Assembly (NCBI RefSeq): GCF_029168335.1
Contig: NZ_JARGYC010000001.1
Coordinates: 1 to 64,000, forward strand
Length of the DNA: 64,000 nt
Reading direction: 5' to 3'
Source: Psychromarinibacter sediminicola
GTDB lineage: Bacteria; Pseudomonadota; Alphaproteobacteria; Rhodobacterales; Rhodobacteraceae
Positions 37,043 through 45,208 of the stretch are shown here, in pieces. A model generated the notes under the pieces. That model was not told the DNA's origin, searched no databases, and saw only the letters and a list, made by a program, of their open reading frames with translations. The translations under genes were made by a program, and so were the position numbers. The first letter of the stretch is position 1; each line of letters opens with the position of its first letter.

Positions 37043-37864
37043 ATGACGGACCCTGCGACATACGAGGTCTACGCGATCCGCCACGCGGTGAACGACACAC
37101 GGACGCGCGGCAACAACTTCATCCTCGAGGCCGATCCGACCGCACCGCTGGTGCTGGATTTCTACTCCTGGGTGCTGATCGGGCGCGACCGGACGATTGT
37201 GGTCGACACCGGCATGGACCCGGCGAAGTCCGCGAAACACGGTCACCGCCACCTGCTGAGCCCGGTCGATGCGCTGGCCGTGCTGGGGATCGACGCGGCG
37301 ACGGCGGACACGGTGATCCTGACCCACGCGCATTACGACCACCTCGGCTTTCTCGACGCTTTCCCGGCGGCGCATTTCTACATGCAGGCCGAGGAGATGG
37401 CCTATGTCACCGGCCCGTGGATGGAGAAGCCGTGGTTCCGCCGCGCCTACGAGCCGGACGAGATCAACCGGCTGGTCAACCTGTTGCACGCCGACCGCCT
37501 GACGCTTCACGGCCGCGACGCCGAGATCGCGGACGGCGTGACCGTCCACTGGGTCGGCGGCCATTGCGCGGGCCAGGAGGTGGTGCGCGTCAGGACCGAG
37601 CGGGGCTGGGTCGTGCTCGCCTCGGACGCGCTGCATTACTACGAGGAATACGAGCGCGGCGTGCCCTTTGCCGTCGCATTCAACCTGTCTGACATGATCG
37701 CGGCGCACGACCGCATCCGCGCGCTGGCCGACAGCGACGACCATGTCCTTCCCGCCCACGACCCGCGCCTGGCCGAGCTTTACCCGCCGCTCGACGCGAC
37801 CCGCGCGGGGCAGATCCTGCGGCTCGATGTGGCGCCCGCGCGGCGTCGGGAGGCGGCGCAGTGA
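37043..37864 (+). CDS. Metallo-beta-lactamase-fold hydrolase (lactonase-like)
   Basis: A 273-residue protein with the metal motif HAHYDHLG (H95, H97, D99, H100), VHWVGGHCAGQE (third His) and LASDALHYYEEYERG (bridging Asp), the order found in N-acyl-homoserine lactonases and related lactone hydrolases. In this operon it more likely opens a lactone or hydrolyses an ester or thioester in catabolism than quenches signalling. It is 8 bp downstream of the LivF-like gene and is the last gene before the GntR regulator. Confidence 0.82.
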   Translation: MTDPATYEVYAIRHAVNDTRTRGNNFILEADPTAPLVLDFYSWVLIGRDRTIVVDTGMDPAKSAKHGHRHLLSPVDALAVLGIDAATADTVILTHAHYDHLGFLDAFPAAHFYMQAEEMAYVTGPWMEKPWFRRAYEPDEINRLVNLLHADRLTLHGRDAEIADGVTVHWVGGHCAGQEVVRVRTERGWVVLASDALHYYEEYERGVPFAVAFNLSDMIAAHDRIRALADSDDHVLPAHDPRLAELYPPLDATRAGQILRLDVAPARRREAAQ

Positions 37865-37875
37865 TATATTGCATC
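37863..37875. promoter_or_regulatory. GntR-type operator candidate c (autoregulatory)
   Basis: GATATATTGCATC forms a partial dyad (GAT...ATC) and shares TATTGCAT with the other sites of the cluster. It lies between the hydrolase stop and the GntR start, 56 bp upstream of the latter. Confidence 0.4.
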
Positions 37876-37930
37876 ATCCCGCGAGGGGCGTGCTATACAT
37901 GTCTGCCACAAGGCATGGAAGGTCAGCCGT

Positions 37931-38566
37931 TTGAAGTCACAGACCAAGGAAGAGCAGGTTGCGGATTTCCTGCGGGAAGGCATCATTTCCGGCCAGTTCG
38001 CGCGGGGATCGAAGCTGAAACAGGCGCAGATCGCCGAGATGACGGGGATGAGCATCACCCCGGTCCGCGAGGCGATCAAGCTGCTGGAAGCCGAGGGCTT
38101 CGTGCTGGCCTCGTCGCATCGCGGTGCGGTAGTGGCGCCCTTCGACATGAACGCGACGGAAGAGATCGTCGACCTGCGCGTCACGCTGGAATGCAAGCTG
38201 GCGCTCAAGGCGATGTCTCGCCTCACCCAGAAGGATCTGGAGGAGCTGACCGCGCTGCAGGGCGAGTTGGAGGCCGCGTCGGAGACGGGCGACCGGGACG
38301 CGGTGCGCTCGATCAACTACCGCTTCCACGAGTTGCTGTACCAGGCCGCGGACCTGCCTCAGACGCTGCGCTTCGTCCGGGCGCTCTGGGCGCGCTACCC
38401 GTTCGACCTGATCAACAAGCTGGACAACCGGATCGACCGCGCCTCGGCCGAGCATCGCGCGATGCTGAGCGCGATCCTCGCGCGGGACGAGGGCGAGATG
38501 CTGAGCGCGCTGCGCAGCCACATCCGCGCCGGCTGGGAAGAATTCAAGGAAAGCTACACCGAGTAG
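37931..38566 (+). CDS. GntR-family regulator, FCD type
   Basis: A 211-residue regulator. N-terminal winged helix (KEEQVADFLREGIISGQFARGSKLKQAQIAEMTGMSITPVREAIKLLEAEGFV, about 6-58) and an all-helical FCD ligand domain (about 70-205) with metal-ligand type residues in LRVTLECKLA, INYRFHELLYQAA and ALRSHIRAGWEEF. The start is TTG, 8 bp after GGAAGG; the nearby ATG 37915 is out of frame. FCD regulators typically sense carboxylic acids. It is the obvious candidate to bind the TGCATTATA-like sites in this cluster. Confidence 0.9.
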   Translation: MKSQTKEEQVADFLREGIISGQFARGSKLKQAQIAEMTGMSITPVREAIKLLEAEGFVLASSHRGAVVAPFDMNATEEIVDLRVTLECKLALKAMSRLTQKDLEELTALQGELEAASETGDRDAVRSINYRFHELLYQAADLPQTLRFVRALWARYPFDLINKLDNRIDRASAEHRAMLSAILARDEGEMLSALRSHIRAGWEEFKESYTE

Positions 38567-38584
38567 TCCGGGCACCTGTCTCCG

Positions 38585-38611
38585 GTTCCGGTGTGGCTTT
38601 GGCACCGGAAC
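38585..38611 (+). promoter_or_regulatory. Hairpin between regulator and isochorismatase-fold genes
   Basis: A perfect 9-bp inverted repeat GTTCCGGTG / CACCGGAAC with a 9-nt loop, without a T tract. It may lower read-through or protect the upstream message. Confidence 0.4.
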
Positions 38612-38632
38612 GCTGAAAGCAAGGAGACAGCG

Positions 38633-39211
38633 ATGGCCCCGAAAAGCATTCTTCTGGTCATGGACATGCTGAATGACCTTGTCCATCCCGACGGAATGGG
38701 CGGCAAGAGCTACGTGCCGCTGTGCGAAGAGCGCGGCGTGTACGATGCGACGAAACTCGCGATCCGCCGCGCGCGCGAGGCGGGGGTGATGGTGGGCTAT
38801 GTGCGGGTCGGCTTTTCGCCGGACTACGCCGAATGCCCGCCCGGCTCCCCGGTCTTCTCCAAGGCGCGCGACAACGGCGTCTTCACCCTGGGCGGCTGGG
38901 GCACCGAGGTCTACGAGGGCTTCGCGCCCGAAGACGGCGATCCCGACATCGTCAAGCACCGCGTCAGCCCGTTCTACGGCACCAAGCTGGAACCGCTGCT
39001 GCGCGCGCAGGGAATCGGCCGGCTGATTCTCTCCGGCGTTTCGACCAACGGCGTCGTCTCGGCGGCGGTGCGGGAAGGGCACGACCGGGATTACGACTGC
39101 GTTCTGCTCGAGGATTGCTGCGCCGGCGCGACCCGGGAGGAGCATGAGCACGCGCTGTCGGGGCTGAAGCGCTTCTCGCGGATCACCACGGCGGCCGAGG
39201 TCGAATTCTGA
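38633..39211 (+). CDS. Isochorismatase-fold hydrolase lacking the usual cysteine
   Basis: A 192-residue hydrolase. Asp near residue 11 (LLVMDMLNDLV) and Lys in DIVKHRVSPFYGT are the expected catalytic pair. The nucleophile block normally reads GxxTNxCVxxT, but here it is GVSTNGVVSAAVREG, with Val in place of Cys. Nicotinamidase-type amide hydrolysis is therefore doubtful, and an isochorismatase-like, cysteine-independent mechanism is possible. An adjacent EDCCAGAT block contains two other Cys. It has its own AAGGAG ribosome site. Confidence 0.8.
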   Translation: MAPKSILLVMDMLNDLVHPDGMGGKSYVPLCEERGVYDATKLAIRRAREAGVMVGYVRVGFSPDYAECPPGSPVFSKARDNGVFTLGGWGTEVYEGFAPEDGDPDIVKHRVSPFYGTKLEPLLRAQGIGRLILSGVSTNGVVSAAVREGHDRDYDCVLLEDCCAGATREEHEHALSGLKRFSRITTAAEVEF

Positions 39212-39219
39212 AGCCAAAG

Positions 39220-39234
39220 AATGCATTATAATGT
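39220..39234. promoter_or_regulatory. GntR-type operator candidate d
   Basis: AATGCATTATAATGT contains a perfect 10-bp palindrome CATTATAATG (39224-39233). It starts just after the isochorismatase-fold gene and lies about 200 bp upstream of the hydratase gene. Confidence 0.5.
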
Positions 39235-39300
39235 CGAGCAGCGTGCCTTTGCTCGGCATTTTGATGCCGTTTCTCACCGAAATGCGGAGAAATTCACGAA

Positions 39301-39314
39301 AAAAATGCATTATG
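39301..39314. promoter_or_regulatory. GntR-type operator candidate e
   Basis: AAAAATGCATTATG repeats the left half of candidate d (AATGCATTA), with a degenerate right half. Confidence 0.4.
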
Positions 39315-39340
39315 TGGCGCATCCGGCTTGACCCTAGCCA

Positions 39341-39354
39341 TTAAATAATGCATC
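39341..39354. promoter_or_regulatory. GntR-type operator candidate f (half site)
   Basis: TTAAATAATGCATC repeats the AATGCAT half seen at the other sites, 83 bp before the hydratase start. It may form part of a tandem array with the two sites upstream. Confidence 0.35.
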
Positions 39355-39436
39355 AAAACTGCGAACCAACGGATCCGAGCGGCCATCGCGCGCCCGGATC
39401 CATGCACACCTGGATACCGAATGGGAGGCGAGTCTC

Positions 39437-40657
39437 GTGACCAGCGCAGACGCTATGGACAAGAAGAACGCGGATGTCGGCGGCGCGCCGGCAGAGGGCA
39501 AGATCACCGACGAGGCCGTCGCGGCCGCAAAGGACATGATCGGCCTGCAGCTGCGCCCCGAGGGGCCGTATCTGCAGGACGCCACCGCAGACACGCTCCG
39601 CAACTGGTGCAACGGCATCGGTGACCTGAACCCGCTGTATCGCGACCCGGGCTACGGCGCGGCCTCCCGCTACGGCACCCAGCTGGGCCATCCGATGTTC
39701 CCCATGGCGCTGGGCTGGATCGGTCGCACCCGCTGGGGTCTGCCTGGCGTTCACGGCTTCTATGCAGGCAATGACTGGGAGATTTTCCGCCACATCCGAC
39801 CAGGCGACCGTATCAACGCCATCGAGCGCGTGATCGGCATCGAGGAGAAGGAATCCAAGTTCTCCGGCCGGCTCGTCCTGCAATATGTCGAGGCGACATA
39901 TTATAACCAGCATGGCGACATGCTGTCCCGCGCCCTCGGCACCTGCACCCGGCACGAGCGCAAGGCGGCGCGCGACGCGGGCAAGTACAAGGATATCAAG
40001 ACCTACGAATACACCCAGGAAGAATATGAAGAACTCGATGCCTGCATCATGGAAGAACCGCAGAAGATCCGCGGATCCAAGGTGCGCTACTGGGAAGATG
40101 TGACCGAGGGCGAGACGCTCGACACCATCGTGCGCGGCCCGCTGTCCTTGATGGACACGATGGGCTTTCTCGTCGGCTCCGGGCGTGGCCACACGCATGG
40201 CGTAGTGTTCCAGAACGCGATGAAGCACCCCGGCCACTTCTTCCGCAATCCCGAGGCGGGTGGCGGCATCGAATATACCGGCATCGGCCACCACCGCGAA
40301 TCCACCGCCAAGGAAGTCGGCGTCCCCGGCGTCTACGACTACGGTCCGCAGCGGTCGTCCTGGATGGCATCGCTGGTCACCAACTGGATGGGCGACGCGG
40401 CCTTCCTCAAGCGGGTGCGCACCGAGATGCGGCGCTTCAACACGATGGGCGACAGCACCTGGTGCAAAGGCAAGGTGTCCAAGAAGTACATCAAGGACGG
40501 CCACGCGCTTGTCGATATCGAGATCTGGGGCGAAAATCAGCGCGGCGAGATCACGACGCCGGGGATCGCCACGGTCGCCCTGCAGTCCCGCAATCCCGAG
40601 CTTCGGGTCTTCTTCGACGGTTCCGCGCTCGACCTCGAGCTGCCGGTCGTTCGCTGA
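39437..40657 (+). CDS. Double hot-dog hydratase (MaoC/FAS1-like dehydratase)
   Basis: A 406-residue protein with two hot-dog domains. N-terminal: TLRNWCNGIGDLNPLYRDPGYG (about 54-75), where the MaoC motif normally has His, here Tyr. C-terminal part from about 215: KVRYWEDVTEGETLDTIVRGPLSLMDTMGFLVGSG. Large two-domain members hydrate or dehydrate CoA thioesters. GTG 39437 has a GGGAGGCG ribosome site; ATG 39455 is an alternative. First gene of the CoA-thioester part of the cluster. Confidence 0.78.
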   Translation: MTSADAMDKKNADVGGAPAEGKITDEAVAAAKDMIGLQLRPEGPYLQDATADTLRNWCNGIGDLNPLYRDPGYGAASRYGTQLGHPMFPMALGWIGRTRWGLPGVHGFYAGNDWEIFRHIRPGDRINAIERVIGIEEKESKFSGRLVLQYVEATYYNQHGDMLSRALGTCTRHERKAARDAGKYKDIKTYEYTQEEYEELDACIMEEPQKIRGSKVRYWEDVTEGETLDTIVRGPLSLMDTMGFLVGSGRGHTHGVVFQNAMKHPGHFFRNPEAGGGIEYTGIGHHRESTAKEVGVPGVYDYGPQRSSWMASLVTNWMGDAAFLKRVRTEMRRFNTMGDSTWCKGKVSKKYIKDGHALVDIEIWGENQRGEITTPGIATVALQSRNPELRVFFDGSALDLELPVVR

Positions 40658-40681
40658 GCAAGAGGCCGCGGGGCGATCGGA

Positions 40682-41848
40682 ATGCAGGATCTGAAACCAC
40701 TCGACGGCATCAGGGTGGTGGAGCGCGCCTCGGGCGTGGCCGCCGCCTATGCCGGCCGGCTTCTCGCCGCCATGGGGGCCGAGGTCTTCATGGCGGAACC
40801 GCCGGAGCACAGCCCGCTGCGGCGCGAGGCGCCGTTCCTGCCCGGAGGCGGCAGCGCGCTGTTCGCCTACCTCGCGGCCGACAAGCGCAGCGTCCTGTGC
40901 GACCTCGGCGACCCCGAGGGGCGCGAAGCGTTCCACGGTCTTGTCGCGGCGGCGCAGATCCTGATCGACGACACGCCGGTCGCGGATCGCGCGGCGCAGG
41001 GGCTCGACCCGGCCGGCATCGTCGAGCGGCATCCGCATCTCGTGCATCTGTCGGTGCTTCCCTTCGGCGCCGAGGGGCCCAAGGCGGGCTGGGCCGGCGC
41101 CGAGATCAACCTGATCCACGCGGGCGGCGAGGGGTTCCTGCTGCCCAACGGGCTGTCGGCGGACCTGTTCCCGGACCGCCCGCCGCTGAAGATCGCGGGC
41201 CACTTCGCCGAGATGCAGGGCGGCGTCACCGCGGCGCTGGCCGCGCTCTCGGCCCTCTGGTCGGGGCAGGGGCAGTTCGTCGACGTCTCGGTCCAGGACG
41301 CCAATGTCGCCATCGGCGCCTTCGCGGTGCAACGCTATGGCGACGGCGCGGTCGAGCACCGGACGACCCGGTCGTTCCGCTATGGCGGCGTCATCGAGTG
41401 CCGCGACGGGTTCGTCGAGCTTCTGACGCTGGAGGAGCGCCAGTGGCAGCGTCTGGTGGACCTGCTCGGGCGGCCGGACTGGGCCACCGATCCGGCCCTG
41501 ACCGACAGCGCCGAACGCAGCGCGCGGGGCGACATGATCAACGCCAACATCCGGGCCTGGGCCAAGGATCAGTCCGTCGCCGATCTTGTCGCGCGGGCGC
41601 AGGAGCTCGGCGTGCCGATGGCGCCCTACAACACGCCGCAGGACATCCTGGAAGGCGGCCAGGAGACGGCGCGCGAGATTTTCCGCGAGGTCGCGATGCC
41701 GGGCGAGGGCCGGGTGCAGATCCAGTCGGCCCCCTTCCGCTTCGGCCCCGAGCCGCTGTCAGTGACGCGCGGCGCCCCGAAGCCCGGCGCGGACCAGCAG
41801 CTTCTGATGTCCTGCGTCCCGCCCGAGGCGCGGAGGGTCCAGGCATGA
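40682..41848 (+). CDS. Family III CoA-transferase, copy 2
   Basis: A 388-residue CaiB/BaiF protein: LDGIRVVERASGVAAAYAGRLLAAMGAEVFMAEPP at the start, KRSVLCDLGDPEGRE, and GQGQFVDVSVQDANVA with the nucleophilic Asp in the canonical place. It overlaps the next CoA-transferase gene by ATGA, suggesting a heteromeric enzyme like other paired family III transferases. Likely transfers CoA from succinyl-CoA or another donor to the carboxylate being degraded. Confidence 0.86.
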   Translation: MQDLKPLDGIRVVERASGVAAAYAGRLLAAMGAEVFMAEPPEHSPLRREAPFLPGGGSALFAYLAADKRSVLCDLGDPEGREAFHGLVAAAQILIDDTPVADRAAQGLDPAGIVERHPHLVHLSVLPFGAEGPKAGWAGAEINLIHAGGEGFLLPNGLSADLFPDRPPLKIAGHFAEMQGGVTAALAALSALWSGQGQFVDVSVQDANVAIGAFAVQRYGDGAVEHRTTRSFRYGGVIECRDGFVELLTLEERQWQRLVDLLGRPDWATDPALTDSAERSARGDMINANIRAWAKDQSVADLVARAQELGVPMAPYNTPQDILEGGQETAREIFREVAMPGEGRVQIQSAPFRFGPEPLSVTRGAPKPGADQQLLMSCVPPEARRVQA

Positions 41849-43041
41849 CCAGGCCGCTGGAAGGCATCCGTATCGCCGATTTCACGGTCCACGCGGCCGG
41901 GCCGTTCTGTACCCACATGCTGTCGCAGCTCGGGGCGGAATGCATCAAGATCGAGACCGCGCTGCGCCCCGACATCTTCCGCAAGCCGCATGCCGTCTAC
42001 GGCCGCGCCGGCCCCGCGACCTTCGACCAGGTCGCGTCGAACAAGCTGTCGGTGCGGCTGAACCTGAAGCACCCCGAGGGGGTCGCCTTGGCGAAACGGC
42101 TCGTGGCCGTCTCGGACGTCGCCGCCGAAAGCTTCCGCGCCGGCGTGATGGAGCGGCTGGGGCTGGGCTATGAGGCGCTGCGCGAGGTGCGGCGCGACAT
42201 CGTGATGGTCTTGGTGTCGTCCTCCGGCCAGACCGGCCCGGATTCCCACTTTGCCGGCTACGCCCCGCTGTTCGGCGCGTGGGGCGGGCTGGGCTATCTG
42301 TCGGGCTACCGCGACGGTCCGCCGCTCGAGATGCGGCACGTGATGGACCACTCGGTCGGCATGAACGCCGCGCTCGCCACGGTCGCCGCGCTGCACAAGC
42401 GCCGCCGCACGGGCGAGGGGAGCCATGTCGACGTCGCCGCGCGCGAGGTCGCGTCCTCGCTGGTCGGCGATGCCCTGACCGCGGCCGGTGCCGGCGTCGC
42501 GCCCGAACGCATGGGCAACGAGGACCCGCAGCGCGCGCCGCACGGTCTGTACCCTACTGCGGAGGCCGACCGGTGGCTCAGCATCGCGGTCGATACCGAT
42601 GCCGGATGGCGCAGGCTCGCCGCCCTGACGGGCCGCCAACATCTCGCGTCCGATCCCCGCTTTGCCACCGCCGCCGCCCGCGTTGCCAACCGCGCCGAGG
42701 TGGATGGCGTCGTCGCGGACTGGACCGCGACCCAGGCCCCCGACGCCGCCGCCGCGGCGCTGCAGGAGGCGGGCATCGCGGCACATCTGTCGTGGCGCGC
42801 CTCCGATATCGCGGCCGACCCGCACATGCGGGCCCGCGGCGCGATCGTCGACGTGGCCGAGACCGGCGACACCACGCGCGCCGCGGTCGGCTTCCCGGCG
42901 CGGTTCTCGGGCAGCGATCAGCCGGGCATGACGCGCGGCACGCCCGAACTGGGCGCGCATGAAGAGTACGTTTTCGGCGAACTGCTCGGGCTGGGACAGG
43001 CCCGCATCGGCGACCTGATCGCCGACCGCGCGATCTACTGA
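41845..43041 (+). CDS. Family III CoA-transferase, copy 3 (nucleophile Asp replaced by Glu)
   Basis: A 398-residue CaiB/BaiF protein: LEGIRIADFTVHAAGPFCTHMLSQLGAECIKIET, NKLSVRLNLKHPEGVALAKRL, and GEGSHVDVAAREVASS. In the last block the position of the nucleophilic Asp is Glu, as far as an eye alignment can tell. Coupled to copy 2 by a 4-bp overlap, it could be the partner subunit that binds the second acid. A direct role as an independent transferase is also possible. Confidence 0.85.
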   Translation: MTRPLEGIRIADFTVHAAGPFCTHMLSQLGAECIKIETALRPDIFRKPHAVYGRAGPATFDQVASNKLSVRLNLKHPEGVALAKRLVAVSDVAAESFRAGVMERLGLGYEALREVRRDIVMVLVSSSGQTGPDSHFAGYAPLFGAWGGLGYLSGYRDGPPLEMRHVMDHSVGMNAALATVAALHKRRRTGEGSHVDVAAREVASSLVGDALTAAGAGVAPERMGNEDPQRAPHGLYPTAEADRWLSIAVDTDAGWRRLAALTGRQHLASDPRFATAAARVANRAEVDGVVADWTATQAPDAAAAALQEAGIAAHLSWRASDIAADPHMRARGAIVDVAETGDTTRAAVGFPARFSGSDQPGMTRGTPELGAHEEYVFGELLGLGQARIGDLIADRAIY

Positions 43042-43088
43042 CGCCGCCGACTGACACCGCAGACCCGAACCCGAGGGGAGAGAGAACC

Positions 43089-43940
43089 TTGAACGACGCG
43101 ATGGACCCGTCCCCGGCCCAGGCCATCGGCCGCCGGCAGTCGGCCGAGGCGCCGATCCGGACCGAGCCGGCGGCGCAGCTTGCCGCGACGCTGGACCTTG
43201 ACGATGCCCCGTCGGACGGGGCGCCGCTGCCGCCGGGCTGGCACTGGATGTACTTCAATCCGTTCCCCGCGTGCAGCGAACTGGGCCCCGACGGCCACCC
43301 GAAGCGTGGCGGCTTCCTGCCAGAGACAGGGCTGCCGCGGCGCATGTGGGCCGGCGGGCGGATCTTCTATCCAGGCCAGTTGCGCATCGGCGCGGCGGCG
43401 CGGAAGGACAGCCGCATCCTGAACGTCGCCGAGAAATCCGGCCGCGCGGGGCGGCTGTGCTTCGTGACGGTACAGCACCGGATCTCGCAGGACGGCGAGC
43501 TCTGCATCGAGGAAGAGCAGGATATCGTCTATCGCGAGCCGCCCGATCCCGCCGCCACGCCCCCCGCGCCGAGCGCGGCCCCGGACGGCGCGGAGTGGTC
43601 GGAAGAGATCGTGCCCGACCCGGTCCTGCTGTTTCGCTATTCCGCCCTGACCTCGAACGGGCATCGCATCCACTACGATCAGCCCTATGCGACGCGCGAG
43701 GAGGGCTATCCCGACCTCGTCGTCCACGGCCCGCTCATCGCGACCCTCCTGCAAGGGCTCGCAACGCGCTGCCGTCCCGGTCTGCACCTGCAGCATTTCA
43801 GCTTCCGGGGCATGGCGCCGCTCTTCGTGACTCGCCCGTTCCGGATCGAGGCGAAGCGTGGCGAAGCCCCCGACGACCTGTCGCTCTGGGCGCGCGGCCC
43901 CGAGGGCGAACTGGCCATGCGCGCCGAAGCGCTGTTCTGA
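43089..43940 (+). CDS. Itaconyl/mesaconyl-CoA hydratase-like hot-dog protein
   Basis: A 283-residue double hot-dog hydratase. N-terminal block GWHWMYFNPFPACSELGPDGH and MWAGGRIFYPGQLRIG, then a MaoC-like C-terminal block LFRYSALTSNGHRIHYDQPYA (about 180-200) with the expected Asp/His-type residues, and PDLVVHGPLIATLLQ. This order is typical of mesaconyl-C4-CoA hydratase and bacterial itaconyl-CoA hydratase (Ich). Start TTG 43089 has a GAGGGGAG ribosome site; ATG 43101 is an alternative. It directly precedes a CitE-like lyase gene, which supports the hydration-cleavage sequence. Confidence 0.78.
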   Translation: MNDAMDPSPAQAIGRRQSAEAPIRTEPAAQLAATLDLDDAPSDGAPLPPGWHWMYFNPFPACSELGPDGHPKRGGFLPETGLPRRMWAGGRIFYPGQLRIGAAARKDSRILNVAEKSGRAGRLCFVTVQHRISQDGELCIEEEQDIVYREPPDPAATPPAPSAAPDGAEWSEEIVPDPVLLFRYSALTSNGHRIHYDQPYATREEGYPDLVVHGPLIATLLQGLATRCRPGLHLQHFSFRGMAPLFVTRPFRIEAKRGEAPDDLSLWARGPEGELAMRAEALF

Positions 43941-43951
43941 AGCAGGCGGCC

Positions 43952-44776
43952 ATGCGCGACCCCAGAAGCTACCTTTTCGTTCCGGGCAATCGCCCCGACC
44001 GCTTCGCCAAGGCGGCGGCCGCGGGGGCCGATGCCCTGATCCTCGACCTCGAGGATGCGGTCGGCCCGTCCGAGAAGGACGATGCGCGCGTATCGGTGCG
44101 GCGCTGGTTCGAGGGTGGCGGCGCCGGGCTCGTCCGGGTCAACGGGACCGATACGCCGTGGTTCGCGGACGATGTCGCCGCACTCGCCGAGCTTGGTCCG
44201 GCGGCCGTCATGGTGCCGAAAGCCGACCGGGCGAGCCTTGCCCTTGCAGCGCGGAAGCTGCCGGGCCGCGCCCTGCTGGCTTTGGTCGAGACGGTCGCGG
44301 GCCTGGCGGAGCTGCGCGAGGCCGCGCGAATGCCCGGCGTGGCGCGGCTCGCCTTCGGCAATCTCGACTTCGGCACGGATGCCCGGGTGCCGCCGGAAAG
44401 CCCGGTCCTCGACGCCGCGCGCGTCGAACTCGCGCTGGCCTCGCGGCTGGCGGACCTTCCGCCGCCGGTTGACGGCGTGACCATGGCGCTGAAGGACGAC
44501 GCGGTCCTCCGCGCCGACATTCAGCGCGCCTGTCTCTCGGGCTTCTCGGCCAAACTGTGCATCCACCCGGCGCAGGTCGAACCGGTGAACAGCGGCTTCC
44601 TGCCTTCGGCGGACGAGCTCGACTGGGCCCGCCGGGTGCTTGCCGCCCTTCAGACGGCGGGCGGATCGGTCGTTCAACTGGACGGCAAGATGGTGGACAA
44701 GCCGCTGATCGAACGCGCCGAAAGGATTGTGGCGGCCATGCCGGACGAACCCGTGCCGCAGCCGGGCCTGGGCTGA
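43952..44776 (+). CDS. CitE/HpcH-family CoA-ester lyase
   Basis: A 274-residue TIM-barrel lyase: RSYLFVPGNRPDRFAKAAAAGADALILDLEDAV, LVRVNG, AAVMVPKAD, LLALVETVAGL, LAFGNLDFGTD and KLCIHPAQVEPVN are the classic CitE/malyl-CoA/citramalyl-CoA lyase blocks, with metal-binding Glu and Asp present. With the hydratase upstream, cleavage of citramalyl-CoA to pyruvate and acetyl-CoA is a reasonable prediction. Last intact gene of the cluster. Confidence 0.87.
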   Translation: MRDPRSYLFVPGNRPDRFAKAAAAGADALILDLEDAVGPSEKDDARVSVRRWFEGGGAGLVRVNGTDTPWFADDVAALAELGPAAVMVPKADRASLALAARKLPGRALLALVETVAGLAELREAARMPGVARLAFGNLDFGTDARVPPESPVLDAARVELALASRLADLPPPVDGVTMALKDDAVLRADIQRACLSGFSAKLCIHPAQVEPVNSGFLPSADELDWARRVLAALQTAGGSVVQLDGKMVDKPLIERAERIVAAMPDEPVPQPGLG

Positions 44777-45208
44777 TCGCGCGAGGTCAGACGGACTCCG
44801 GTTGAGCGGGGCGGGGTCGTCGCGCTGGGCGAAACGCGACCCGAGCAGGTCCTGCCAGAGCGGCCTTGCGACACCGCCGAAGAGCCGCGCCTCCCCCTCC
44901 CTGGCTGACGCTGGCACGTTCGGTGACGCCGACCGAGATCGACCTGTCCTGTACCGTGAACGGGATGGAGGTTCAGTCGGCAACGACCGCCCCCATGGCG
45001 CTCGCCGTCGCCCGGCGGATCTCGGAGCTTTCCGGCGGCATGACGCGCGGGTCCCGGTCTGGCGAAGAAGGTGCGGCAAGACACGCCGGCACGGCTCTAT
45101 CAGGACTGAGGGCCCTGTCGGGGCGGGCCGGGTGGCTGGCGCCCACGATCCCGGCCGGCGCGCTCATGCGGTCGCCGGCCGGCACGTCCGTTCCGCCCTT
45201 CGACGGCC
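44777..45208. other. Gene-free stretch with a decayed hydrolase fragment
   Basis: This 432-bp gap between the lyase gene and the converging permease gene holds no complete gene. A fumarylacetoacetate-hydrolase-like fragment lies at 44899-45046. I see no terminator with a T tract. Confidence 0.5.
44899..45046 (+). pseudogene. Fumarylacetoacetate-hydrolase family fragment
   Basis: In one frame the sequence reads PWLTLARSVTPTEIDLSC, then TVNGMEVQSATTAPMALA and VARRISELSGGMT. This matches the FAH family text around GPW(L/I)xTAD, VNGxxxQxxxTxxM and ISxxMTLxPGD. The N-terminal catalytic part is missing and similarity ends after GGMT, so it is a gene remnant. It hints that the cluster once encoded an FAH-type hydrolase. 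Confidence 0.5.

Noticed and set aside
37043-37864. Quorum-quenching AHL lactonase as primary role
   Set aside because: No LuxI/LuxR genes in the window; co-directional tight spacing with the importer makes a catabolic lactone or ester more likely.
40462-43041. 859-codon frame that would fuse two CoA-transferases
   Set aside because: Its first half is out of frame with copy 2 and reads as Arg/Gly/Ala-rich text; only the last 398 codons are the real gene starting at 41845.
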